A DNA stretch of 64,000 nucleotides, from the NCBI GenBank assembly GCA_958296025.1, contig OY282430.1, positions 1,178,001-1,242,000 on the forward strand, written 5' to 3'. A program made the position numbers and the translations under genes. Below are positions 42,124 to 51,200 of this stretch, piece by piece; position 1 is the first letter of the stretch; each line of letters opens with the position of its first letter. The notes below the pieces were generated by a model that was not told the origin of the DNA, searched no databases, and worked only from the letters and a program-made list of their open reading frames with translations. Origin of the DNA: an uncultured Pseudomonadales bacterium (lineage in GTDB: Bacteria; Pseudomonadota; Gammaproteobacteria; Pseudomonadales; Azotimanducaceae).

Positions 42124-43754
42124 CCTAATCCCCTATTAAGGATTTAGTGGGTGGTGTTTGAGGGTGTTTGCTGGGGGTTTGGGCTGTCGGAGGGGTTTGG
42201 CGGAGTGTTGAGCGGGGGTTTTGGCGTTTGTTGGGGACCGTGAAGCGGTTGGGGGCTTGGCGGGAGGGGTGTTTTTCGGCCATGGGGCCGAAGGGCGTCC
42301 CGCCTTGGGTTGTCAAGGCGAGTTTCGGCGGGGGTTCGGGTTGGGTTCGCCGGGCGTTTCGGCTCACTCCAGTTGAACTGCCGCCCCGTAAATCCAGTCG
42401 AGTCGGAGGTTGGACTTGGCGAAGTCGAGGCGCCGGCGCCTGGCGGCCTTGACCAGCCGGGCGACCGTTCGGATGAAGTGCCGGATGAGGGGTCGCAGTC
42501 CGTGCTTGCGGGCGAACTGGGGCAGCAAGTTGAACTGCACGGTGCGCAGGAGCATCCGCGCCAGTTGGCCGCAGGCGTAAAAGACTTGGTTGGCCAGGAG
42601 CTTGCGGCAGGGGGGATGGTGCAGGTCCAGGTCCCGCAGCGGCCCCTTGAAGGCGTTCTCCTGGCCTTGCTTGCCGCGGTGGCGGCGCACCAGCTCGTCC
42701 GGAGGCAGGTCGTCCCGGGAGACGAGGATGACCGTGTGGACGGGAAAGAGGTTCCCTTGGGCGCCCTCGAGGAACTTGCGGACCACGACGTACGCTTGCT
42801 CCCTCCACTTCCTCGGTTTGTGGCGCACCAGCACCGCCTCCCCGCACAGGCCGATGTCCTGCCAGGCGGACTCCGGCAGGCCCTGAAGCTGCGCCAGCAC
42901 CGGGGCCTTGCAGTTGGGGTGCGTGACGCTGACCGAGCAGTCCCATCCCCGCTTGCGGCAGAACCCCACGAAGCGCCGGCTGTAGTGGGCGTTGTCCGCC
43001 CGAACCCAAACCGGCGTCCCCTCGGGCAGTGGGGGGGGCCACGTCCGTCTCCATCCGCTCCCGCCAGCCGTGCGCCGCGTGGACCCCGCCCGGATGCAGC
43101 CGCCCGGACGCCCAAAAGCCCGCCAACGAACACGCCGTGCAGCGCCAAGGCCCGCTCCGCCCCCCAACCGCGCCCCGCCCCCTCGAACAACTCCCCGCCC
43201 ACCTTAATCTCCGTGCCGTCCACGAACACCGGAACATAGCCCCTCGCCGCAACCTCATGCTCAATGACGGCCGGCGCGACCCGACCAGCCAAGCGCCGGG
43301 CCGCCTCCAGCAAGCCGTCCAAGTCGGCCTTGGAGCCCTTCGCCAAAAACTCCCCCATCCGCCGGCCTGACGGCGCATGGCGCAGCCCCAACAGCCGACA
43401 CGCCCCCGGGTCCGCCCGCAACTCGTCCAGATCGGACAGCGCCCCGCCGCCCGCCGCAAGCGCCCAAAGCGACTCGCCGTCCGACGCCCCGCGCCGCCGA
43501 ACCTTGACCGACACGCCCTCCGCCAAATCCCCGAAAAGACCCAGACGCTCCGCCGTCAGGGCCAAGGCGGACCAGCCCCCGAAGCCGGTCAAGCGGGCGT
43601 CCGTGAACTCGTGCTCAACCTTCAGCGGGCGGGGTGTTATGCTTGTCATCGGCGCACCTGCAAGGTGTTTTTGTTCAACCGGCATTTTGCCGGAAAAACC
43701 CTTGCACGGTGCGCCTTTCAAAGCACTTCAACGATTTCTTAAGCGGGGATTGGG
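42124..43754. mobile_element. IS1380-family insertion sequence (degenerate)
   Basis: About 1.63 kb, the usual size. Ends are imperfect inverted repeats: left CCTAATCCCCTATTAAGGAT, right (reversed) CCCAATCCCCGCTTAAGAAAT. The single transposase gene is frameshifted twice. Target duplication not identified. It separates the csgG-like leader from the nuclease region. Confidence 0.8.
42364..43649 (-). pseudogene. IS1380-family transposase, frameshifted
   Basis: Reads in three pieces. The N-terminal part starts at ATG 43649 (TSITPRPLKVEHEFTDARL; FVDGTEIKVGG). Near 43130 the frame must shift to continue as FWASGRLHPGGVHAAHGW. At a run of eight G (43031-43038) it shifts again to PLPEGTPVWVRADNAHYS and then HRGKQGQENAFKGPLRDLD, the IS1380 catalytic Glu region, ending at 42364 (IYGAAVQLE). 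Without both shifts no full transposase is made. One shift is at a homopolymer, so a sequencing error should be considered there. Confidence 0.8.
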
Positions 43755-44192
43755 GGTCAAGTTAATAAGTATGCAATTCCACTTGGTTGGCTAGGATATT
43801 ATGGCCCTTCCCGCTCTTGCTTGCCGAGGTAGCGACGCGGATTAATTGGCCACGCACGGTGTAGGGCCGCCATGCCGTCGCGACCGCTCAATGAGCAGCC
43901 GACACTTGCCCACTCACCGCTATCCCCAAAGGACAACGAAGGCGGGGAAAGCGCGGCATCCTGCCGGTGAATTTCAACCCCCTAGAGACGACTTTGGCTG
44001 CCCTGTGCTATATTGCGGCGGCGAACCGAGCGGACTGCAGCGGAAACTGGTGTGGAAGTTATCCGGTTTGGGGTGTGACCTCGAAGCTAGGTGATGGTTT
44101 CCGTAGCTTTTCACCTTCTTGAGTAAGCAAGAGCGTGCTTCAAGCCATCATCTTTGCGGGATAGTCTGCTTGTGAGGATTTAGGAGGGCCGT
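43755..44192. other. Intergenic region without a recognisable gene
   Basis: 438 bp between IS1380 and the nuclease gene. An 82-codon plus-strand frame at 43846 has no recognisable content. The right end carries GGATTTAGGAGGG, the ribosome site of the next gene. Confidence 0.5.
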
Positions 44193-44933
44193 ATGTCTAA
44201 TGCGAGCAAAACCAATGAATATCCGACCATTGCGGATCTGTTCTGTTTGTTGGATAGATGGCGGCACTTGCCAGCTTATCAATTCGAACGTCGGGCGGAT
44301 ATATTCTTCGCGTTGTTTCTGCCTGAAGTGCTGGGGGCGCACTTGTCGGAGAAAAATTGCTCCGTCGAAATCAACCCCACGTTGATTCCTGAGTTTCCGA
44401 TCAAAAATATGGATAACAACCAGTCCACAAAGGCTGACTACCTTGCACTGTCCACGGATCGGAAGCGGGCATTTCTTGTTGAACTCAAAACAGACATGAA
44501 CTCAATAAAGAAAGAACAATGCGCGAATCTTCATGAAGCTGCCGACGAGGGGCTTAAAAAGCTAGTTATGGGTATTTTGGATATTTGCGGATCTCCCCAT
44601 AAAGACCCAAAATATGTTTATCTCCTGAAATTGCTTTCGGAAATTGGTCTGATTGAGTATGAGGATGGCCTCTTCCCCCCCACAGGGAAAGAATACAGAA
44701 ACGCTCTCAAGAGAATCAAAGGCAAGGTGGAAAAAAATGAGGATTGGCCCTGTTTGAAGGTGGTGTATATCCAACCCCGTTTACCACCAGATGCCATCGA
44801 CTTCAAGGAGTTCGCGGACGCCATCGAAAAGGGTGAGGGAGGGGGAATTCGTAGTTTGTTCGCGGACTATCTCAGAAAGTGGGCTACCGATGATGCCGGG
44901 ACGCCGAACCCAAAGGATTGGCACCCGTGCTAG
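44193..44933 (+). CDS. Putative PD-(D/E)XK nuclease-like protein, coupled to DUF2779 gene
   Basis: A 246-residue protein, noticeably AT-richer than its neighbours, suggesting transfer. No named family recognised. The segment STKADYLALSTDRKRAFLVELKTD, cited here by its cores ADYLAL and FLVELK, fits a PD-(D/E)XK nuclease site (Asp, about 12 residues, then E-L-K), preceded by a helical region (FERRADIFFALFLPEVLG). AGGAGGG lies 5 bp before ATG 44193. The last bases overlap the GTG start of the DUF2779 gene by 7 bp, so the two are probably made together. DNA-processing or defence function is inferred. Confidence 0.55.
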   Translation: MSNASKTNEYPTIADLFCLLDRWRHLPAYQFERRADIFFALFLPEVLGAHLSEKNCSVEINPTLIPEFPIKNMDNNQSTKADYLALSTDRKRAFLVELKTDMNSIKKEQCANLHEAADEGLKKLVMGILDICGSPHKDPKYVYLLKLLSEIGLIEYEDGLFPPTGKEYRNALKRIKGKVEKNEDWPCLKVVYIQPRLPPDAIDFKEFADAIEKGEGGGIRSLFADYLRKWATDDAGTPNPKDWHPC

Positions 44934-46417
44934 GCCCCCGCCTCTCCAAATCCACCTACCTAACTGGCAAGCAGTGCCATCTGCGCCTGTGGCATGACTT
45001 CCACGCCCGTCATTTGGCCGCCCCGGCCGACGAGGCCCTGCAACTCGTCTTCGACACCGGCCACGAAGTAGGTGAGCTTGCCTGCCGGCGCTATCCCGAT
45101 GGGCATTTGATCGCGCACGATCACAAGCATGTGCCGGAGGCGCTGGAGGAGACGCGGCGGGTCATCGATGCGGGGGCGGCACCGGCGGTTTTTGAGGCCG
45201 CGTTTCAGCATGAGCATGTCTTGGTCCGCGCCGATGTGCTCGAGCGCTTGACTGACGGTGGTTGGCGGTTGGTGGAGGTGAAGTCCACCACCAAGCTCAA
45301 GGACGTTTTCGTTCTTGACGTTGCCGTGCAGCTATGGGTGCTGCGCGGCGCCGGGCTGGATGTGCGGGAGGCGGGGGTGCTCACCCTGAACCGGGACTAT
45401 GTTTACGATGGCGTCCAGCTGGATGTGGACGCCCTGTTCAAACTGCATCCCGTCTTTGACGAGGCTACGGCACTGTTGGACGGCATCGGTGGGGAGGCAC
45501 AGAAAATGCGGGCCATGCTCGCCGACTCCGCGGCGCCCGCCATCGCCCCCGGCGACCATTGTTTCACCCCGTACAACTGCCCGTACTACGCGCACTGCAC
45601 CCGCGACCTGGCCCAGCCGGATCACGGCATCACGGAACTGCCCCGGCTAAGCGGTGCCCTCCACGCTGATTTGGACGAGGCCGGCATTGACGAAATCAAG
45701 GACATCCCGGCTAGTTTCCCCCTCAACAATCTGCAGCGGATTGTGCGCACGGCGGTGCGGCAAGGGCGCATCCAAGTGCATGGCAACCTGAGGAACGCGC
45801 TGACCCCCATCAAGCCGCCGGTGCGCCACCTGGATTTTGAGACTTTCGCGCCGGCCATCCCCCGCTTCGCCGGCACCCGGCCTTATGACGCCATCCCCTT
45901 CCTGTTCTCCGTACATACGGAGCACGACGGGCAGCCGCCCGCCCATGCGGACTATCTGCACGAAGGGGACGACGACCCCCGCCCCATGCTGGCCGAACGC
46001 CTGCTGGACGCCCTTGGCGAGGAAGGGACCATCTGCGTCTATTCAAGCTATGAGCGGCGGATGCTGCGGGAATTGGCGGCAGCAGTTCCGCAGCGGGCGA
46101 CAGCGCTTACCGCGGTTGAAGCACGGCTGTTTGACTTGCTGCCGGTAGTGCGCAACTGCTGCTACCACCCGGACTTCCGAGGCTCCTTCTCCATCAAGAG
46201 CGTGTTGCCGGCCCTCGCGCCGGGCCTAGGCTACGACGACCTGGCCGTGGCCGACGGCAACCTGGCCGCAGCCCTACACCAGCGCGCCCTTTCCAACGAC
46301 AACGTAGGGGAGCGCCAACAAACCTTCACTGCCCTCCGCGCCTACTGCCAACACGACACCCTAGCGACGCTGGAGTTGCGCAAGGCGCTGGCCGCACTGG
46401 TCCAACCCGCCGCTTGA
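44927..46417 (+). CDS. DUF2779-type protein: Cas4-like nuclease plus DEDD exonuclease-like domain
   Basis: A 496-residue two-part nuclease. The N-terminal half (about 1-230) is Cas4/RecB-like: LSKSTYLTGKQCHLRLW with the first iron-sulphur Cys, Asp in VRADVLERL, E-V-K in LVEVKSTTK, then Cys residues in CFTPYNCPYYAHC, completing a 4Fe-4S pattern. The C-terminal half (about 285-490) is DUF2779, an RNase-H-like 3'-5' exonuclease fold: LDFETFAP (D-x-E), YSSYERRML, FSIKSVLPAL, and final Asp in YCQHDTLATLEL. Start GTG 44927 overlaps the upstream gene's stop; TTG 44918 is possible. Role in DNA repair or defence is inferred. Confidence 0.82.
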   Translation: MLGPRLSKSTYLTGKQCHLRLWHDFHARHLAAPADEALQLVFDTGHEVGELACRRYPDGHLIAHDHKHVPEALEETRRVIDAGAAPAVFEAAFQHEHVLVRADVLERLTDGGWRLVEVKSTTKLKDVFVLDVAVQLWVLRGAGLDVREAGVLTLNRDYVYDGVQLDVDALFKLHPVFDEATALLDGIGGEAQKMRAMLADSAAPAIAPGDHCFTPYNCPYYAHCTRDLAQPDHGITELPRLSGALHADLDEAGIDEIKDIPASFPLNNLQRIVRTAVRQGRIQVHGNLRNALTPIKPPVRHLDFETFAPAIPRFAGTRPYDAIPFLFSVHTEHDGQPPAHADYLHEGDDDPRPMLAERLLDALGEEGTICVYSSYERRMLRELAAAVPQRATALTAVEARLFDLLPVVRNCCYHPDFRGSFSIKSVLPALAPGLGYDDLAVADGNLAAALHQRALSNDNVGERQQTFTALRAYCQHDTLATLELRKALAALVQPAA

Positions 46418-46440
46418 CGGAGTGCTCGGCGTGACCCTGC

Positions 46441-46737
46441 TCACCCCGCTTGCGCAACCAGCGGCAGTAGCACTCGCACCATGCGCTGGCCTTCCGCCGG
46501 CTCGAGGTCGCTGCTGTCCGGTCTAAAGCCGCAGTCCTTGAACACCTCCTCCAAAGTGCCCCGCTCGAAGCAGGACTCCATGAACAGGTGCAACGCCTCG
46601 GCGAGGTTGACGAGAGCAGCCTCCTCGGTGGCGCCTTGGCTGCAAACATCGAGAGGGGGACAAGCGGAAACGTAGTGTGCGCCTTCCTCCCGGACCTCCG
46701 CAGGAACCGTGAACTCGACCCGTAGTCTGGTGGTCAC
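46441..46737 (-). CDS. HicB/DUF1902-like antitoxin, no toxin visible
   Basis: A 98-residue protein with a HicB-like partial RNase-H fold: VEFTVPAEVREEGAHYVS, CPPLDVCSQGATEEAALVNL, AEALHLFMESCFERGTL. HicA-type genes usually follow; here the next gene is the convergent DUF2779 gene, so no partner exists. Upstream is the truncated restriction gene. Orphan regulator or remnant. Confidence 0.65.
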   Translation of the reverse strand: MTTRLRVEFTVPAEVREEGAHYVSACPPLDVCSQGATEEAALVNLAEALHLFMESCFERGTLEEVFKDCGFRPDSSDLEPAEGQRMVRVLLPLVAQAG

Positions 46738-46741
46738 TCGC

Positions 46742-46999
46742 TCAATCTCCCGGCCAGCTATAGGGCAAGCCTACAGAATCTAGGGTCAGACGTAAAGCCA
46801 AGATGCTTTCCGGAAGGATTGCTCGATAGCGAAAACTGTAAGTCACATCTCCCAAATTCTTGGGCAGGCTGATGCCCAACTCAGACGCGAAATTGGCGAT
46901 ATCCTGTCGTTCAAAAGCAACTTCGCGTTGGCCCTGCTTGTACTTGGCAAGAAAAATCGCTTCGATTATGGCAGCGTAGCGGTTTTGGGTGGAAATGGG
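46742..46999 (-). pseudogene. 5' fragment of a restriction endonuclease gene
   Basis: The segment TQNRYAAIIEAIF, EVAFERQDIANFASELGI, LPKNLGDVTYSFRYRAILPESI is the usual N-terminal region of restriction endonucleases encoded next to this kind of N4/N6 methyltransferase. Homology-like sequence ends after ILPESI and the frame stops 20 residues on; the catalytic domain is absent. No start codon fits in frame with NRYAAII, so the 5' end is also damaged. Confidence 0.55.
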
Positions 47000-47007
47000 C
47001 CTGCCCT
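46975..47007. repeat. 33-bp repeat, copy 2
   Basis: CGTAGCGGTTTTGGGTGG followed by AAATGGGCCTGCCCT matches 31581-31613 at 31 of 33 positions. Here it covers the start of the restriction endonuclease fragment. Confidence 0.7.
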
Positions 47008-47012
47008 CCGCA

Positions 47013-48030
47013 TCAGTGCTTCGGCCATTCCAGCAGGACGACTTCTTCGCGGAGTTGTTCGCCGGTGACGGTGGATGGTCTTGTTCTGAACAAGTCAATG
47101 CCCATGACCCTGTAATTCAACGACTGGGCCAAGTTGGCAAGCAATTTTCCGGTTCGGATCATCACTCTGAGGTAGGATGCTTGGTCGCCCACGACGTAGG
47201 CGAGCTGCGCACCTGGTTTGAGGGCTGGGCGAAGGGATGCTAGGTGGCGGAGCATTCCGCCGAAGTACAGTTGGGTTACTCGGGGGTAAAGCCGCTCGAA
47301 ACCGGATGTTTTGCCTAGTTCCATTCAGCGCCTTTCGATCGCGCTGGCGATTTCCTGTATCTCATCGTTGTGCGCAATCTCAAGATCGTCCTTGTCGGAT
47401 TTATAGACGCCTCTGGTGTTGGAGCGGACCAAGCCCTGCTTCAATGACCGCAATTCCTGTTTGTTGAGAATCAAACCCAAAATGACCGATTCAAGCCGGG
47501 TGGTGCGGGTGTAGTCCTTTTCGTTGGGATAGGGGGGAGATGTGATCACGACATCGACGGATTGGGGCCTCAGCACTGCGCCGACGCTGCGGGAATCCGC
47601 CTTTAATACCTCGGCGGGAACCTTGCGGTGGCCGCCCGGCGCCATTCACGGCAAACAGGGGCAAGCCGCCGCATTCGTCCAAGCCCTGCCGCCTGAGCGT
47701 TTCCCCTGCTGATGACCTGACCTTTTCGGCATAGGCCGAGAGCTTGGCGCATTCGGCGGACCAATCGATTTTTACAGCGCTGGCGAAATGCGCCATCGGG
47801 TTGGACTCGACGCCAAGGCTGGCGATGCCGAGCTTCTTGCACTCGACCAAGGTGGTGCCGGTGCCGCAGAACGGATCGAGAACCGTGCAGGAAGGGTCAA
47901 CGCCGAACCTGTCCAAGTAATCCTGAACCATGTGCGGCGGGAACGACAGGACGAAGCGATACCAGTCATGCACGGCCCGGTCTTCGGGCCGCAGCTTGTT
48001 GCGGCTGTTTTGGGCGGCGCTGTTGGTCAA
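47013..48030 (-). pseudogene. DNA N4/N6 methyltransferase gene with a frameshift and an in-frame stop
   Basis: Read together, three segments make one methyltransferase. 48030 to about 47640: FVLSFPPHMVQDYLDRFGVD, DPFCGTGTTLVECKKLG (SAM motif). A one-base frameshift near 47640 moves to a frame with VVITSPPYPNEKDYTRTTRL (catalytic SPPY) down to IERR and a TGA at 47325-47327. The next codon in the same frame is ATG, continuing MELGKTSGFERLYPRV, LKPGAQLAYVVGDQASYLRV to WPKH at 47013. The endonuclease gene after it is truncated too, so the whole system is dead unless these are sequence errors. Confidence 0.8.
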
Positions 48031-48249
48031 GGCAGCGCCGCAGTATAGCCATTGGCCGGTTCATGTCAGTATGGCCCTGCTTGAATTTGCCCTTTTCCGC
48101 TTAAGCGGCCCGAATGCCGGCCCCGCGTTTTCCACCGTCTGCCCACCGACGCCGTTCCAGTGCGACCGACCTTCAGTTCCAGATCAGCATTCGGTCCCTG
48201 CTTCCTTCGGCAACGCTGCGATTGCCGAGTGTTTTTCCGCCTCTTCCCT

Positions 48250-51200
48250 TCAATCAACCACCACGGTGTTGCTGGCGTACATTCCCGCGCCTGTGTCGAT
48301 GGTGAGTTCCGCCACCAGCCTGCCGCTCTCGGTGGTTTCCACGATCACGCCGAGTTCGACAACCCGGTTCTCGACTGTGCAGCCGTCGCCATCGTCGCAG
48401 CTGTACCTGATCCCATTTTCCAACACATAGCCACCGTCATTGAAGCGGATGGTCACAGTCGAACCGGAGACGGCAAACGACGCGCCGGATGTGGTGTCGG
48501 GAAACCAGGATCCGGTGGGCATGGAAGTGATCGTGTCGCCGACTTCATGGGTGATCGATTCCGGGGCACCCACGGACTGGACCGTGACGCGCACCCCGGT
48601 TGAGCAGTTATTGCCGATGTCGGTCTCGCCGCTGGCCGGGTCGACGCAGGCACCGTAATAGTAGGCACCGGCACTTGACGGAGCGGTTAGGTCGATGGAC
48701 TCGCCGCTGGTGCCAGAGGGGGCGAGGCGGGGCACCGACTGCCCGCCCACCTCTGCGTCCGAGTTGGAGATGGCGGAGTCGGACGAGCGGAACCAACGCA
48801 GCGTCGTGGAGGGCGCGTTGGCGTTGCCGTCGTTGCGCACGATGGCGGAAAGCGTGAAGGCGGCACCAACGTCCGGGGCGCCATCGCTCGCTGAGGGGGA
48901 CACTACCACCAAGTCCGGGCCGACCAGCTCGTTGCCGACGCGCTCGAAGAAATCGATGCTCGAACTCGGATCCAAACCGATCGCATAAATGTGCTTGCCA
49001 TCGGGGCTCGCCACGGGGGAGCGGTCACAACAGTGGTTGAAAGTCGGCACCTCATTGTCGAAACGGTCGGTTCCCGCCACAACATCGGTCCCGACCAGTT
49101 CGGCTGTCTCTGGTCGCCACTTAGCGCTGAACGCCAAATTGTGGCAGAGGGCGTCCATCGCTGGATTGCCGTTGCGCGCGGCGGCGAAATCGCAATTCCA
49201 GTAACGCCAGGACGGGATGTTCCCAGACGGTGGCAGCGAGTCCAGGTGCCGCGGACTGGACGGATCCTCCTCCAGTCCGAAAATTTGTGTCGGGCCATCG
49301 TTGCTAACGGCGAACAAATACCGGTCGTCGTCGCTGATCGCCAGCGCCTCAACATCGTTTAGGGCCTGCGGGGTTCCGACCTCGGTTAGGCGGCCCGTCT
49401 CGGCGTCGCGTTGGAAGACGAGCAGCAGCCCGTCCTCCGCAGCGGCATAGACGCGGCTGTCGTCGTTCGAGATCAGCGCGAGCCGCAAATTGTCCAGGGT
49501 TTGCACATGCCGGAGACCGCCCGACGCATCAAAGGCGAGGACCGTCAGCCCCCCATCCCATCGATGGGACGCGTACAGGAAGGATCCCGCGGAATCCATA
49601 AAGAACGACTCAGCGCGGATCACCGATTGGGATCCGCTTACCTTCAACTCTCCTTCATCCCTGAGTTTCCGCTGGTCCCCATCGACGGGCGCGAACTTGC
49701 GCCACGCCTCCGAAAAGACATCCGCATACAGCTTGTTTCTATGTGGATCCCAAATCAACGCGCCAGCGCCAGCACCACCGGCACCGTATTCAAGCGTCTG
49801 GACGAGCCCCAGACCGCCGCTTTCGGGATCGCGCTGGAACACTTGCAGTCCAAGAGGGGAAGCCACGTAGAGCGCTGTTCCATCGCCGTTGAACGCTAGG
49901 GCGGTGAGCTCGGAGAGTTCGATCCGGCCACCAGTCGAGTCCGTATCCCCATCGGCCAGACGTCCGACGTATTTCAGCCAGACTGGACTGAACTCATCCC
50001 AGCGGATGGTGAAGTCGCCGCCGTCCGCGGCGCCCTGGGTTCCCAGCCGGATGTGGTAGCGAACCCCCCGCTCCGCTTGGAAGAAGACCTCGACAGGGTC
50101 GGACCCAGCGCTGCTTCCCACCAGTTCCAACGAGCCCGGCCCGGCACCGACGCTTCGGTAAACGGCGAGCGCGGCGGCGGTGTCCATCCGGAAACGGAAC
50201 CACCCGGAAGCGGGCGCCTCCCAGATCCACCAGAGGGACGAGTGGCCTTCGCGGCGAACGCGCTCGCCGCGCTCGATGGTGGCGAACCGATTCGACCCGG
50301 TGACCGAACCGCTGGCGCCCGAAAGCGCCGCCGCGCTCGCCAGATCGTCGTTCTCCGGGGTTCGTCCCCACCGCAGTTCGGCGCCACTGTAGCCGACCGC
50401 GAAAGCGCTGCCGTCGCCCGCCGGCAAACCCGCCGAAATCCAGTAGCGCCGGTCGGCCACGGCGTCGAGGGTGGAGCCCGTCGATGTGAGGTTCTCATCG
50501 GCCGCGCCAACGAGCTGCAGATCTTCGATCGCCGCGCCGGCGAAAATGGCCACCCGCAACTTCGAACTGGGTGCGCTTGTCAACCGCCATGTAAAGCGGC
50601 CGTCCTCGGGCGCCGTCCAGATCCACCATTTCGTCCTAACGCCGGTTGCGACGGGCTCGCCGGGCTCCACGGTCGATTTGCGGTCAACGAAAACCTGTTC
50701 CGGTGACGCGCCCGCGAATTCCCCGGCACCCTGGAAGTCGTCATTGCCGGCTTCCCGTTCGGTTGCTTCCTCCCACGTCAACTCATAGGAGCTGCCGGCG
50801 GCATAGGCGTCCTTCGCCGCGACGGCGATCTGGTATTCCGTTCCGGCGCGGACGGGGAACTCCGCGGCTCGCCCGGGAAAACCGGAAACCAAGCGAAGCG
50901 CCGCAACGGCGTCGCCGGTGAAAGCCAGCACACGGGACGCGGGGTGATCCGACTCGAACCGCCAGGCGCCGTCGCGCGGCGCGGTCCAGCGGTGCCAGGT
51001 TGTGGCCGCCAGCCCGCCGACCGACTCGCCGAGTTCCAGGGTGGCGCCCTGGTTGGCGCCTTCGGCGGTGCCCGCCGCGCCCTCGATCGGGGCGGCGGCC
51101 TGGAAATCGTCGTTGGCCGGCCGCGGACCCTGCGACCAGCGCAGGGTCAGGGGAATCTTCCCCCGCTCCGCGTTGCTCACCCGGATGTGGTAAGTCAGCC

